Shown here: positions 18,801-27,859 of the stretch, one piece after another
Layout: each line of letters opens with the position of its first letter
Position numbering within the stretch: position 1 is the stretch's first letter
DNA from: Paracoxiella cheracis
GTDB lineage: Bacteria > Pseudomonadota > Gammaproteobacteria > Coxiellales > Coxiellaceae
Direction: 5' to 3'
Assembly: GCF_049348705.1 (NCBI RefSeq)
Contig: NZ_CP186485.1
Span: forward strand, 1,054,001 to 1,118,000
Length of the DNA: 64,000 nucleotides
Translations under genes and position numbers: made by a program
The notes under the pieces: model-generated
Databases searched by the model: none
What the model saw: only the letters and a program-made list of their open reading frames with translations
Told to the model about the DNA's origin: nothing

Positions 18801-20141
18801 GTGGATGTAGAAGATCAATTGCTAACGACCGACGAGGGAATCCAACCAGGGAAGCTCCTGGGTCAAAACATTCGTCTATTAGCCTGGACGATTTTTGCTA
18901 CCGGCGTTTTATACTACTGCTTTGCCTATTTACTTCGGGTCTATCCGAGCGTGATGGAGGAGCAATTGCGTGGCTACTTTCATATTACGGCGGGTGGATT
19001 CGGGCTATTAACGGCTTTTTATTATTTCGCTTATGCGCCCATGCAACTGCCGGTCGGCATGTCCGTCGACCGCATTGGGCCGCGTCGTTCATTAATTTTT
19101 GCTTGTTTGATCAGCACAGTCGGCGTTGTGATATTTGCCTCCTTTAAAAACTTTCACCTTGCACTGCTCGGTCGGTTTATGGTGGGATTTGGTGCTGCAT
19201 TTGCTTATGTAACGGCATTAAAACTCGCTTCGGTATGGTTGCCTCGTCAATATTTTGCAACTGCCACCGGGCTTGTTACGGGTTTTGGTATGGTTGCCGC
19301 TATTTTTACGGATATCTACCTGACTCACGTCGTTCACTTCCAGGGTTTTAAACTTGCCTTATATTTTCCGTTGGCAGTTGGCGTTATATTATTTTTATTA
19401 ATTATACTGATTGTCCGTGACAAGCCCTTTAAATCCACGACCAAAGCGGCAGTTGCAGATGAAGAAGCGCACGCATTGAATTTCAGACAATTAAAAGATT
19501 ATTTAATGATAATGATTAAAAACCCACAAATGTGGTTTATCGGCGTTGTGGGTGCTTTGCTTTATATGCCATCTTCAGTTTTTTTAGATGTTTGGGCGAT
19601 CCCTTATTTAGAGCAAGTGCATCATCTGTCACCCGAAGACGCAGCGTTAGGTGTGTCTGTCATGTTGATGGGTTGGATTTGCTCGAGCTTTTTTAGTTGC
19701 GCAATTTCAGATGTGTTTGGTTCGCGCAAAATTCCACTGGTGATAGCTGCTTTTGGTTCAACCATTATTTCTACTATCATCTTATTTGATCATCAGTTAC
19801 CGTTTCTAGCGTTATATATTTTGTTATTCTTGTTTGGACTTGCCTGTGGGCCACATCCATTGTGTTTTACGCTGAGTAAAGAAAACAATGCGCATAAAAT
19901 TTCGGGTACGGCTGTGGCGTTTGCCAATTTCGTTATCATGATGGGTGGATTTATTTTTCAGCCGGTCGTGGGTGATATTCTGGATTGGCTGTGGGATGGG
20001 CGAATGGAGCACGGCATCCGCGTTTATAGTAGTACGCATTATACGATGGCATTGAGCATTTTGCCCGTCGGATTGTTTTTGGCTGCGATATTAACCTTAT
20101 TCATTAAAGAAACCTATCAACGTTCCATGGCAAAAGCCTAG
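18801..20141 (+). CDS. MFS transporter (phthalate-permease-like)
   Basis: 446-residue inner membrane carrier with twelve predicted helices. The motif A region reads MSVDRIGPRRS after TM2, and WAIPYLEQVHHLS and KENNAHKISGTAVAFANF are typical of the group common in Legionellales. A GTG start at 18801 is preferred over GTG 18792 because GAGGAG lies 8 bases before it. A close paralogue follows 109 bases downstream, suggesting a tandem pair. Substrate unknown. Confidence 0.85.
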   Translation: MDVEDQLLTTDEGIQPGKLLGQNIRLLAWTIFATGVLYYCFAYLLRVYPSVMEEQLRGYFHITAGGFGLLTAFYYFAYAPMQLPVGMSVDRIGPRRSLIFACLISTVGVVIFASFKNFHLALLGRFMVGFGAAFAYVTALKLASVWLPRQYFATATGLVTGFGMVAAIFTDIYLTHVVHFQGFKLALYFPLAVGVILFLLIILIVRDKPFKSTTKAAVADEEAHALNFRQLKDYLMIMIKNPQMWFIGVVGALLYMPSSVFLDVWAIPYLEQVHHLSPEDAALGVSVMLMGWICSSFFSCAISDVFGSRKIPLVIAAFGSTIISTIILFDHQLPFLALYILLFLFGLACGPHPLCFTLSKENNAHKISGTAVAFANFVIMMGGFIFQPVVGDILDWLWDGRMEHGIRVYSSTHYTMALSILPVGLFLAAILTLFIKETYQRSMAKA

Positions 20142-20250
20142 CAGCTTAGTAAATACCGGTATAGCAATTATGCCCGGATATTGACAGGCAGGGCGGTTGC
20201 TGGCAACCTGTTTTAGGGTAGGGAGTAAAGCTAAATCAAAGAAAGAAACA

Positions 20251-21555
20251 ATGAATACTGGTAGAAAACAACTCTTATTACGCGGCTACCCTTGGGTCGT
20301 TATCACGTTCGCAGCCTTATTTCTATTTTATAAGTATGTGCTGCAAGTCTCGCCGAGTGTAATGACCAATGATCTAATGCAGCATTTCCATATCAACGGC
20401 ACGGGGCTTGGTAATTTAGCCGCTACCTTCTTTTGTGCTTATTTGGTCGTGCAGCTATTTGTGGGGCCTTTGCTCGATAAGTACAATCCTCGCTTGTTGA
20501 CGGCGCTTGCGTTGTTGGTTAGCGGTGTCGGGGCCTTTTGGTTTGCAGAGTCCCAAACGTTATTCGAGGCATCCATCGCCAGAGGGTTAGTCGGTGTGGG
20601 TGCTGCATTCGCAACAGTGAGTTACATGAAAATGGCAGCGGTGTGGTTTGAGCCAAGACAGTTTGCCTTTGTCGGCGGCTTATTAGCGACGGCCGCGATG
20701 ATCGGTTCGATGGCAGGGCAGCTCCCGCTCGCTTACTTAGTTTCAAGCGTTGGTTGGCAGTCTGCGCTATTGTATTGCGGTTTGCTAGGTTTAGCACTTT
20801 CGTCTTCATATTATCTCGTTGTAAGAAACAAAACGCCTGATCCAACAATACCAGCCACAAAAACAATAACTCTTGATTCACCGACGTTAAAAAACTGTCT
20901 TTCCTTGCTTAAGAAAAAACATAATTGGTTGTTGATGTTTTATAGTGGATTAGCATTTTCTCCGCTGGCAGTGTTTGGCGGCCTCTGGGGAAATCCTTTT
21001 TTACAAGAAGATTTTCATTTAACAAAGTCGGGAGCGGCCAGTTTAGTGACGTGCGCGTTTATGGGTTTAGCGCTTGGTGCGCCATTGCTAGGATTTTTGT
21101 CGGATCGTTTAGGAAAACGTTTTGGCGTCATGTTGTTTGGCTTGCTGCTATCATTTTTTAGTTTAGCGCTTGCTGTGTATCTGCCTGCTATTTCCGTTTG
21201 GTTGGAAGGGTTTTTGTTATTTTTATTTGGCTTTGGCACGGGTGCATTCATGCTAGGTTTTGCCATGGGGAAAGAAATGAACGCCGTTGGTTTGGCTGCA
21301 TCCGTAATCGCACTCATCAATACCGGTGATGCAGTGTTTGGCGCCTTTTCAGAACCCTTGGCAGGAAAAGTATTAGATTTGTTTTGGGATGGCAAAGTTG
21401 TGAATGGCGTGCATTATTTTAGTTTACACGATTATCATTTAGCATTGTTAATGTTGCCGGCATATTTGCTGCTCGCCATCGTATTTTTGTCTTTTTTAAA
21501 ACGCCCCCGCAAAGTCAAAAACCCAGATGCTGTTTTTGTCACGGCAAGTGATTAA
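20251..21555 (+). CDS. MFS transporter, second of a tandem pair
   Basis: About 434 residues, related to the preceding MFS gene (KYVLQVSPSVMTNDL aligns with AYLLRVYPSVMEEQL; LDKYNPRLL at motif A; GKEMNAVGLAASVIALINTG in the second half). The frame opens at 20197, but the ATG at 20251 starts just before the first helix and has a weak AAGAAAG purine run. The C-terminal tail is basic. Both genes may import organic anions or amino acids by proton symport; no substrate can be assigned. Confidence 0.84.
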   Translation: MNTGRKQLLLRGYPWVVITFAALFLFYKYVLQVSPSVMTNDLMQHFHINGTGLGNLAATFFCAYLVVQLFVGPLLDKYNPRLLTALALLVSGVGAFWFAESQTLFEASIARGLVGVGAAFATVSYMKMAAVWFEPRQFAFVGGLLATAAMIGSMAGQLPLAYLVSSVGWQSALLYCGLLGLALSSSYYLVVRNKTPDPTIPATKTITLDSPTLKNCLSLLKKKHNWLLMFYSGLAFSPLAVFGGLWGNPFLQEDFHLTKSGAASLVTCAFMGLALGAPLLGFLSDRLGKRFGVMLFGLLLSFFSLALAVYLPAISVWLEGFLLFLFGFGTGAFMLGFAMGKEMNAVGLAASVIALINTGDAVFGAFSEPLAGKVLDLFWDGKVVNGVHYFSLHDYHLALLMLPAYLLLAIVFLSFLKRPRKVKNPDAVFVTASD

Positions 21556-21846
21556 AGTAATAAACGGCAATAAAAAACATCACGTGAATTATCTTTTAAA
21601 AATTCTGCAGAAATGGTATTTCATCAGCCTTAAAAATTTTTAAGGCCTTCCTTAATGATTCTTTAATAAATTCTGTCTCTAACAACATTATTTCTTTAAA
21701 ATTCTTGATGATAATCTAGACAAGTAAAATATTTAACTGGTAAAGTTCTACCAGGTTTGATCTGGATATTAACGATATTAATGCCTAACTTCAGATTAGG
21801 ATTATATAACGAGCTGTATTGCTCTCCAATTAGAGTAGATTTAATA
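21556..21846. other. Intergenic region with a 20-bp perfect palindrome
   Basis: No gene seen. GCCTTAAAAATTTTTAAGGC at 21627-21646 is a perfect palindrome and could act as a terminator for the MFS pair or as a protein-binding site. The rest is AT-rich and may hold the promoter of the next gene. Confidence 0.5.
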
Positions 21847-22487
21847 ATGAGTGAAGTTTTTACAGATGAAAATAATTCTGAATCATTTCCGATAATCAAA
21901 ATTGAGATATCTTCTTTTAGTTTTGATGGACCTACTGATCCAAATAAAATGGAATTACTATTTAATCTTCCTAGATCTTACAAGCCTCAGGCTATCGAGA
22001 GCTTTAAAAAAGAAATTCTTAAAGGAGATAAATTTTCTGTAGAGAAAGAACCTTATCATATAAAAATAAGCGGTGATCTTGAGGGTCTGTCCACCTGCTT
22101 AAAATGCTTATCTCAAAATCATAAAATATCTAGCGAGTTGGCTGGGCAAGTGGAGGACTATCTTAATTCTATTAGAAGCTATTTAGGACCGCAAGAAAGC
22201 AAAGACGCGGATACGGGGCGATCCATAGCAAAGCGGCTTTTACCTAATGGACAAGACTCAAGTGCTGCGGAGTATGATCCAAACTATAATACTATACAAA
22301 ATGACAAACAGACTAAGAAAAAAGATAAAGATGTGAAAGATCTATCACAATATATAGATCCAGAAGAAAGTATTGCATTTAATACTACAGACACAGCTCC
22401 CAATATTCCTTTCTCTCAGGAGCAAGAAACCGATCCGTATTTAACAGGCGTTTGGACTGTACCTGGGACTTTAAACTCTTCTGGAGT
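21847..22487 (+). pseudogene. Unknown soluble protein truncated by an IS3 element
   Basis: About 213 native codons from ATG 21847 (MSEVFTDENNSESFPIIKIE) before IS3 sequence starts; an in-frame ATG also exists at 21781. The protein is polar and acidic, with no signal peptide or membrane helix, and has a Lys/Asp-rich linker (DKQTKKKDKDVKDL). Low-GC, eukaryote-like polar composition and lack of family resemblance would suit a secreted effector, but nothing shows this directly. The 3' end of the gene is not found on the other side of the IS. Confidence 0.55.
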
Positions 22488-22526
22488 GATCTTCCCTCAC
22501 TTTACCGGACACATTTTTTTTCGATT

Positions 22527-23381
22527 TTACGCAGCACATTCAAGCGCAACAGGGGTCTTGTAGTCAATAGCTGAATGCATTCTTCTGTGATTGTAATAGC
22601 CTTCAATATACTGAAAAAGACTTTGCCTTGCTTCAGCGCGTGTTGTGTAATCATTCACATGCACAAGTTCCGTTTTTAGGGTATGGAAAAAACTTTCTGC
22701 AATGGCATTATCCCAACAATTAGTCTTTCTGCTCATTGAACCAATCAGCTTGTTTTGCTTGATGATTTCCCTATATTTTTTCGAACAATATTGACTGCCC
22801 CGATCAGAGTGTATAATCACTTGCTTTGGATATTTTCGTTTGAATAACGCCATCAATAACGCATCACACACTAAATCTTGTTTCATGCTTTTATTCATTG
22901 ACGAGCCAATAACCGAACGTGAATGCACATCGATAACCACCGCTAAATACAACCAACCTTCACGGGTTGGAATGTACGTCAGATCACTCACCCATTTTTG
23001 ATTGATCGCCGTTGTCGTGAAATCTCTCTTTAAAATATTCTCAAAAATAGGCTTGTTGTGACCCGAGTCTGTGGTTATTTTAAATCTACGCTTGGCAAGT
23101 GCTTTTAAGCCCATGGAGCGCATACGCCGCTCAATACGCGTGTGACTGCAGGAAATCGATTCCGCTTGCAATGCACGAGTTATACGTGGTGAACCGTAAC
23201 GTTGTTTGTTTCTCATATAAATTACCTTAATTTTTTCATCTAATTGTTGGTTTGCTTGCTCACGTGGGCTCATAGGTCGGGATAGCCAGTCATAATAACC
23301 ACTACGACTGACACCCAGTACATCACATAGCAAGTTAATTCCAAATAGTTGGGCGTGCTTTTGAATAAAGCTGTACTTCAC
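22527..23381 (-). CDS. IS3-family transposase OrfB (gamma)
   Basis: 284-residue rve-type integrase. Catalytic residues lie in WVSDLTYIPT, IHSDRGSQYCSK and AIAESFFHTLKTE; the N-terminal HTH_21 region reads GVSRSGYYDWLSR. It overlaps the end of orfA and would normally be made by -1 frameshifting as an OrfAB fusion. Confidence 0.9.
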   Translation of the reverse strand: MKYSFIQKHAQLFGINLLCDVLGVSRSGYYDWLSRPMSPREQANQQLDEKIKVIYMRNKQRYGSPRITRALQAESISCSHTRIERRMRSMGLKALAKRRFKITTDSGHNKPIFENILKRDFTTTAINQKWVSDLTYIPTREGWLYLAVVIDVHSRSVIGSSMNKSMKQDLVCDALLMALFKRKYPKQVIIHSDRGSQYCSKKYREIIKQNKLIGSMSRKTNCWDNAIAESFFHTLKTELVHVNDYTTRAEARQSLFQYIEGYYNHRRMHSAIDYKTPVALECAA

Positions 23382-23680
23382 TCGAGTTCTTTCGCGAAGT
23401 ACGTGGCCGCCTTTTTTAGAATGGCTTTCTCCTGTTCCAGTCGTGCCAGTCGCTTCTTAAGCTGTTGATTTTATTCAATGAGTTCCCCTATGTTGACCGG
23501 TTGCTTTGCGCTGGGATGAATCACTTCACCACTCTTCCTGGCTTTATCCACCCAGGTGTGGAGGGTCGCTTCGGGCATGCCTAAGTCTTTTGCAGCGCTT
23601 AACACGGAAGGAGAACTGAGTGCTAGATGGATTGCTTCTTGTTTAAATTCCGGTGTGTATTTTCGAGTCTTCTTTGTCAT
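23378..23680 (-). pseudogene. IS3-family OrfA (gamma) with premature stop
   Basis: Helix-turn-helix protein starting MTKKTRKYTPEFKQEAIHLA. After codon 69 (NIGELIE) a TAA interrupts the frame; the same frame then continues with the leucine-zipper part (NQQLKKRLARLEQEKAILKK) to a TGA overlapping orfB. A single base change, probably GAA to TAA, would explain it, so this copy is unlikely to make OrfAB. Confidence 0.82.
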
Positions 23681-23780
23681 GAGATCACCTCTTTGTTACT
23701 TCATAGATTTTAACAAATTAGTGTCCGGTAATTTAGGGGAAGATTAACCAGGCAATAATTAATAAAACTGAACAAACAGA

Positions 23781-23812
23781 GCCGAAGGATTTTCGCGATC
23801 CTTCGGCTTTTC
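23781..23812 (+). terminator. Rho-independent terminator
   Basis: GCCGAAGGAT and ATCCTTCGGC form a perfect 10-bp stem around TTTCGCG, followed by TTTTCT. It stands after IS3 gamma and 80 bp before the next gene, so it probably ended a gene now lost to the IS insertion. Confidence 0.85.
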
Positions 23813-23893
23813 TCATTAGAGCAAAATAGCAGCGTGCTGGATTCTGGTTTATACTTTCATTAGCAACTGAATAATAAGGGATGAACTTAGATC

Positions 23894-24838
23894 ATGAGGA
23901 CCGTTCGATTTTTGATCAATCTGGTTGTTGCTGTTGCCGTTCTGGCACCTGTCAGCGCGAGCGCTTTGGTTCGCGGCATCTATCTCACGCAGTATACCGC
24001 CATGGTTACCAGCAAGGTTAAATATTATATTCAACAGGCGAAGGCGTCGGGCATCGATACGTTTGTGATCGATTATTATCACATGTCACGAAAATTACAG
24101 AAGAATGTTGCGCTGATTAAGCAAAATAATATTCACTATGTGGCGCGGATCGTCATGTTTCCGCACGGAGCGCTGCCGAGCCAAGTGACATCGCAAACCT
24201 ATTTAAACAAACGCTATCAACAAATTATGGAAGCGGTTTCAATCGGTGCGGATGAAATTCAGCTCGATTATATTCGTTATAAAAAATCACAACCCCCTTC
24301 GAAACAAAATGCACGCAATATCGATAAGGTCATTCAACATGTCAGCGATATGTTGAAAGGGAAGGGTGTGAAACTGCAAATCGATATTTTTGGTGTTGCT
24401 GCACACAGTGAAGCGCTTTATATCGGTCAAAATGCCCCTTTATTTGCGGATAAACTTCATGCTATTTGTCCGATGGTGTATCCATCTCATTATGAGCCGT
24501 TTCGTTATCATGCCACGCGGCCGTATCAAACGGTGTATGATTCGTTGGTGGATTTGCGCAAGCAATTGAAAGATTTTCCGAATGTGAAAATTTATGCGTA
24601 TATTGAGCTTTATAATTATCGTTATCCGCTTTCAAGGCAAAATAAAATTAATTATATTTTGGCAGAGATGCGGGCTGTGCGCGATGCAGATGTCGATGGT
24701 TGGTATGCTTGGAGTGCAAGAAATAAATATAGCATTTTGTTTGCCATACTCAGGAATCGACCACAGTTTGCTGAACACGCACCGCAAGCGCAACGTCTGT
24801 CGCAGGAGGATTTGCCAGCGCTTCCAGCGCCGAGGTAG
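23894..24838 (+). CDS. Secreted putative glycoside hydrolase-like protein (DUF4015 type)
   Basis: 314 residues with an N-terminal signal peptide (RFLINLVVAVAVLAPVSASA). The mature part reads as a TIM barrel of the DUF4015 type: VRGIYLTQYTA, GIDTFVIDYYHMSRK, IHYVARIVMFP, ADEIQLDYIRYKK, QIDIFGVAA, ICPMVYPSHY and VDGWYAWSARNKY. Family members are putative periplasmic or extracellular carbohydrate-active proteins without proven substrate. The acidic residues after the beta-strands (IDYY, LDYIR, IDIF) are the likely active-site positions. It lies alone between a terminator and the hig remnant. Confidence 0.75.
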   Translation: MRTVRFLINLVVAVAVLAPVSASALVRGIYLTQYTAMVTSKVKYYIQQAKASGIDTFVIDYYHMSRKLQKNVALIKQNNIHYVARIVMFPHGALPSQVTSQTYLNKRYQQIMEAVSIGADEIQLDYIRYKKSQPPSKQNARNIDKVIQHVSDMLKGKGVKLQIDIFGVAAHSEALYIGQNAPLFADKLHAICPMVYPSHYEPFRYHATRPYQTVYDSLVDLRKQLKDFPNVKIYAYIELYNYRYPLSRQNKINYILAEMRAVRDADVDGWYAWSARNKYSILFAILRNRPQFAEHAPQAQRLSQEDLPALPAPR

Positions 24839-24925
24839 GGTGGGTGTTTCTTTTCTTGTATGTGTCTCTTGAGCCTAGCGATTGTGGTCCAGAGTTTTTT
24901 TACTCTCGATCTATGTTGCGCAAGG

Positions 24926-24988
24926 CGATTAACGTTTGAATTTTCTGAAGGTGATGTGTACATACTTAACTACGAGGATTATCACTGA
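24926..24988 (+). pseudogene. higB: higB toxin remnant (C-terminal stub)
   Basis: In frame with the TGA at 24986 the last 20 codons read RLTFEFSEGDVYILNYEDYH, a textbook HigB/RelE-type C-terminus. The TGA overlaps the ATG of higA by one base, as in intact higBA operons. Upstream the HigB frame is scrambled (a YSI-V-Q-like stretch appears only with shifts) and no start is seen. The toxin is therefore lost. Confidence 0.72.
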
Positions 24989-25281
24989 TGACGATGCATA
25001 ACCCCCCACACCCCGGTGCTTTTATTAAAGCAACCTATCTTGATCCTTTTGGATTAAGTGTTCGATTTTTAGCGAAATATCTCAAAGTAGCACCCTCGAC
25101 TATTAATCGTTTGATTAATGAAGAAGCCTCTGTTTCACCCGAAATGGCTTGTCGGCTGTCTGCTGCTTTAGGCAGAAGCCCCGAAAGTTGGCTGGCACTA
25201 CAAGCCCAGTATGATTTATGGGTGACTAAACATCCAAAGCTTAAGAAAATCGATTTCAGCCAGTTTGAGGACGCTGCGTGA
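24988..25281 (+). CDS. higA: HigA-family antitoxin, orphan
   Basis: 97 residues with an XRE-type helix-turn-helix: HPGAFIKATYLDPFGLSVRF, LKVAPSTINRLINEEASVSP and MACRLSAALGRSPESWLALQ, characteristic of the HigA/VapI group. The start codon overlaps the stop of the higB stump. Without a toxin it may be a free repressor, or may neutralise a HigB encoded elsewhere. Confidence 0.88.
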   Translation: MTMHNPPHPGAFIKATYLDPFGLSVRFLAKYLKVAPSTINRLINEEASVSPEMACRLSAALGRSPESWLALQAQYDLWVTKHPKLKKIDFSQFEDAA

Positions 25282-25302
25282 AAGTTAAATTAGCTTTCAC
25301 GC
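25276..25302 (+). terminator. Hairpin at the higA stop
   Basis: GCGTGAAAG and CTTTCACGC form a 9-bp stem spanning the higA stop codon. There is no U-run directly after it, so termination is uncertain. Confidence 0.45.
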
Positions 25303-25398
25303 AAGCGAGAAGTTCTTAATCTTTCCTTAAGGTTTTGCCGTTATACTCAACTTCTGAAGCACTTAGAGCCTGCTCAAAATCTTAGAGGTTATTGATCC

Positions 25399-26322
25399 AT
25401 GCGAACTGCAGTCGGGCAGCGCGGTGTTACCGTGGTAGTTAAATTATTTTATAATCAATATATTAGCCGGGAAACGCGGCTAGTTTATAGTTTGATTGCG
25501 TTGATCATGCTCGTCGGCTTCGCGTATATGGGAATCAATGCGCTCACGACGCATTACCCTGGGTTTAACTATGTGCCGCTTCGTTGGGTCATTTTGGCGC
25601 CTTTTATATTGGGCGTGACGCTGTTAGCGATGGCGGCGCATCAAAGCGCGCCGAGACTCGCGAAATTCACCCAGGCCTATGGCACGTTTTTTTTCTTGGT
25701 GCTGAGCTTTGCGATATTGACGACGGGTGTGCAGCTCACACCGTTTCATCGTATCGATAATTTTTTAGCAACGCTCGATCAGGCGATCGGGATCAATACG
25801 CCGGCGTTAATGGCATGGACGGCGCATCATGTTTATATCCACAAATTATTAGAAACCGCCTATGATTTTTTGTACGTTGAAATTGTCGCGGTGCCGCTAC
25901 TATTGCCTTTTTTTAAAGGGAATAAAATCGTCGATCGTTTTTTTATTACAATGATAGTAGCCTTTTTGATAGGCACTACATTTTATTATTTTTTCCCTAC
26001 CGCTGCACCGGCATCGGTTTTTCACAGCGCTTATTTTATGCCGGGCGAACATGCGACGTTTATTAAGTTTTATAAAATCCACCATGGGCAATCCGTTGCC
26101 TCGGGTGATGGGGGATTGATTGCTTTTCCTTCGTTTCATGTCGCATGGGCGGTTATTTTAACCTGTGCCATGTATCCTAAAAAATGGTTATTTATTCCGT
26201 TATTGATTATGAATTTCTTGTTGATCATAGCCACGGTGTTATTAGGGTTCCATTATTTGGTCGATGTTTTCGGCGGCATTGCATTAGCAGCACTCGCTAT
26301 TTTTATTTCGTATTTAATCTGA
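25399..26322 (+). CDS. PAP2-family membrane phosphatase / lipid-phosphate transferase
   Basis: 307-residue polytopic membrane protein. The C-terminal half holds PAP2 motifs: IAFPSFHVAWAV (PSFH, catalytic His) and LLGFHYLVDVFGGI (second His-Asp), as in Aur1-like inositolphosphoryl transferases and phosphatidic acid phosphatases. At least six hydrophobic helices. It may dephosphorylate undecaprenyl- or phosphatidyl-phosphates, or transfer head groups; the exact substrate is not evident. The first 15 codons are polar and an internal start is possible. Confidence 0.8.
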   Translation: MRTAVGQRGVTVVVKLFYNQYISRETRLVYSLIALIMLVGFAYMGINALTTHYPGFNYVPLRWVILAPFILGVTLLAMAAHQSAPRLAKFTQAYGTFFFLVLSFAILTTGVQLTPFHRIDNFLATLDQAIGINTPALMAWTAHHVYIHKLLETAYDFLYVEIVAVPLLLPFFKGNKIVDRFFITMIVAFLIGTTFYYFFPTAAPASVFHSAYFMPGEHATFIKFYKIHHGQSVASGDGGLIAFPSFHVAWAVILTCAMYPKKWLFIPLLIMNFLLIIATVLLGFHYLVDVFGGIALAALAIFISYLI

Positions 26323-26416
26323 ATTCTTCTGACCACAGCAAGTGCTACACGTTCGAGATTTATCGCGTTTGCTCGAAATGACCTAATTTTTTTCATCCCT
26401 GGTATTTGCATTTTGC

Positions 26417-27451
26417 TTATGAGCGTGTCATTGCAGATGCAATGTGACGCCCACCGTGTTGTTGATGTTCAACAGCCCCTGTAGCTCCTTCAACCAGAAT
26501 AGCTAAAGGCATTGCAATTTTTCCCCAGTAGTTTGTTTTTTTCCAAAAATAGATAGTACTTAAGGTAGCTGAAGATGCATGTGCTAGACCTGAGAAGATA
26601 CCTGACATGCCAGTCGTGCAACGAACACATGATGATCGTTGTCGCCAATCGTGATAGGCATTGGGTAGCGCAGCAACATGATCGAGGTGTGCAATGGCTC
26701 GGCTTCCGGCTAAACCAATAATACTCAGAATTTTTATCCAATCTTGTTGTATTTCTTCGGATAATAAAAAAGCTTCTGTTAGGTGTGTCCCACAAAAAAT
26801 GATGAAAACACATGCTCTGATACCATGCGTTTGTAAAAAGGTAACGGGTTCATTGCTACCGGTAACTCTTGCCGTAAATTCTTCATGTCCACCCCAAATA
26901 TTTCGGAGTGTGTGTGCAACTGGAATAACCAAAAAACGGCTCCCCATGAATACGGTTGGTATAATTGCTAGTAATTTTTGTGTTAACGTTTCTGGTGGTA
27001 TTCTGAGCGATTGCATTAAAGAGAGAGCTTCTGTGAAAAAGCTGTAGCAAGCTGCTACAAGTAATGGTGAAACAGCAAGGGTGGTAGCGGTTTTAGCGGT
27101 TTTACCTAAGAACTGTTTTGTACAGCAACGAATTTGCCCTTCATTGCCTGCAACTTGTTGTATTATTTCAGATGAGTCCTGTTCTTCAGTAGTAGGTGCT
27201 ACTAAAAGATTGGAAAGGCTTTCTTCTTCATTATGATGGTTATGATCATGGCCTCCCATATGATCGATAACTTCAAAAAATTCATTAAATCCGATAAAAA
27301 TTGCAAATACAAGCATCATTGCTTTGACGTTGGTATCTAGATTAAAGTTAAATTTTTCCTCTGGTGGGGCTTCAACTGCTGAGTTGTAGAAAATTAATGT
27401 TGAAGTGATTGCGACAAAAAGGCCAAAAAAAGAGGTAACAGTTTTTCGCAT
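26417..27451 (-). CDS. Unknown His-rich membrane protein
   Basis: 344 residues, not recognised. It opens with a hydrophobic segment (SFFGLFVAITSTLIF), then a second (MMLVFAIFIGFNEFFEVI) followed by a His-rich cluster HMGGHDHNHHNEE near residue 70, a Cys pair (IRCCTKQ), several further hydrophobic stretches and a C-terminal EHQQHGGRH. The His clusters might bind metal. AT-rich with its own upstream promoter region (27452-27600); no operon partner. Confidence 0.6.
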   Translation of the reverse strand: MRKTVTSFFGLFVAITSTLIFYNSAVEAPPEEKFNFNLDTNVKAMMLVFAIFIGFNEFFEVIDHMGGHDHNHHNEEESLSNLLVAPTTEEQDSSEIIQQVAGNEGQIRCCTKQFLGKTAKTATTLAVSPLLVAACYSFFTEALSLMQSLRIPPETLTQKLLAIIPTVFMGSRFLVIPVAHTLRNIWGGHEEFTARVTGSNEPVTFLQTHGIRACVFIIFCGTHLTEAFLLSEEIQQDWIKILSIIGLAGSRAIAHLDHVAALPNAYHDWRQRSSCVRCTTGMSGIFSGLAHASSATLSTIYFWKKTNYWGKIAMPLAILVEGATGAVEHQQHGGRHIASAMTRS

Positions 27452-27604
27452 GGTTTTTCATCCTTTCTTAAAATTGAACCCCAGAAATAATAATGATTCC
27501 TATTCTTGTTTACAATGTTTTGATTAACTAAAGCTGTGGATCAGTGATAAAATGCCATGAAATTATTAACGAAAACTTAAATAACTTAGGACTAGGGCCA
27601 TAAC

Positions 27605-27859
27605 ATAATTAAAATTACCTATTTTTTATTAGTATTCTTTATCGCTATGTATTCGAATATTGCTGGCGCTGACTTAATGAAACCAGTTGCGACGGTACAG
27701 GTGTGTTTTACACCATATCAAAATTGCACGAAAAAAATAGTCAGATTAATTAATCATGCGAAGCAGAGTATTTTTATGCAGGCCTATTCGTTTACATCAC
27801 ATCCGATCGCAAAGGCGTTGGTAAGGGCAAAAAATCGCGGTGTTGATGTGAAAATTATT
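27605..27859 (+). pseudogene. PLD-like nuclease family protein, truncated by IS481
   Basis: N-terminal part of a phospholipase D-superfamily protein: VCFTPYQNCTKKIVRLINHA, SIFMQAYSFTSHPIAKALV and RGVDVKII precede the first HKD motif, which is missing because IS481 starts at 27860. The frame upstream of ATG 27647 is open to a hydrophobic signal-like segment (ITYFLLVFFIAMYSNIAGAD), so the true start may be a rare ATA or ATT near 27605. The rest of the gene is absent downstream, where an MFS gene follows. Confidence 0.75.

Larger units (their letters stand above)
22488..23745 (-). mobile_element. IS3-family element gamma, complete copy
   Basis: Ends GATCTTCCCTCACTTTACCG (22488) and the related complement near 23745 form imperfect inverted repeats sharing TTACCGGACAC. 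It contains orfA and orfB on the minus strand. No direct repeat is evident at the flanks. A second, 5'-truncated copy lies at 42161-43264. Confidence 0.85.
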
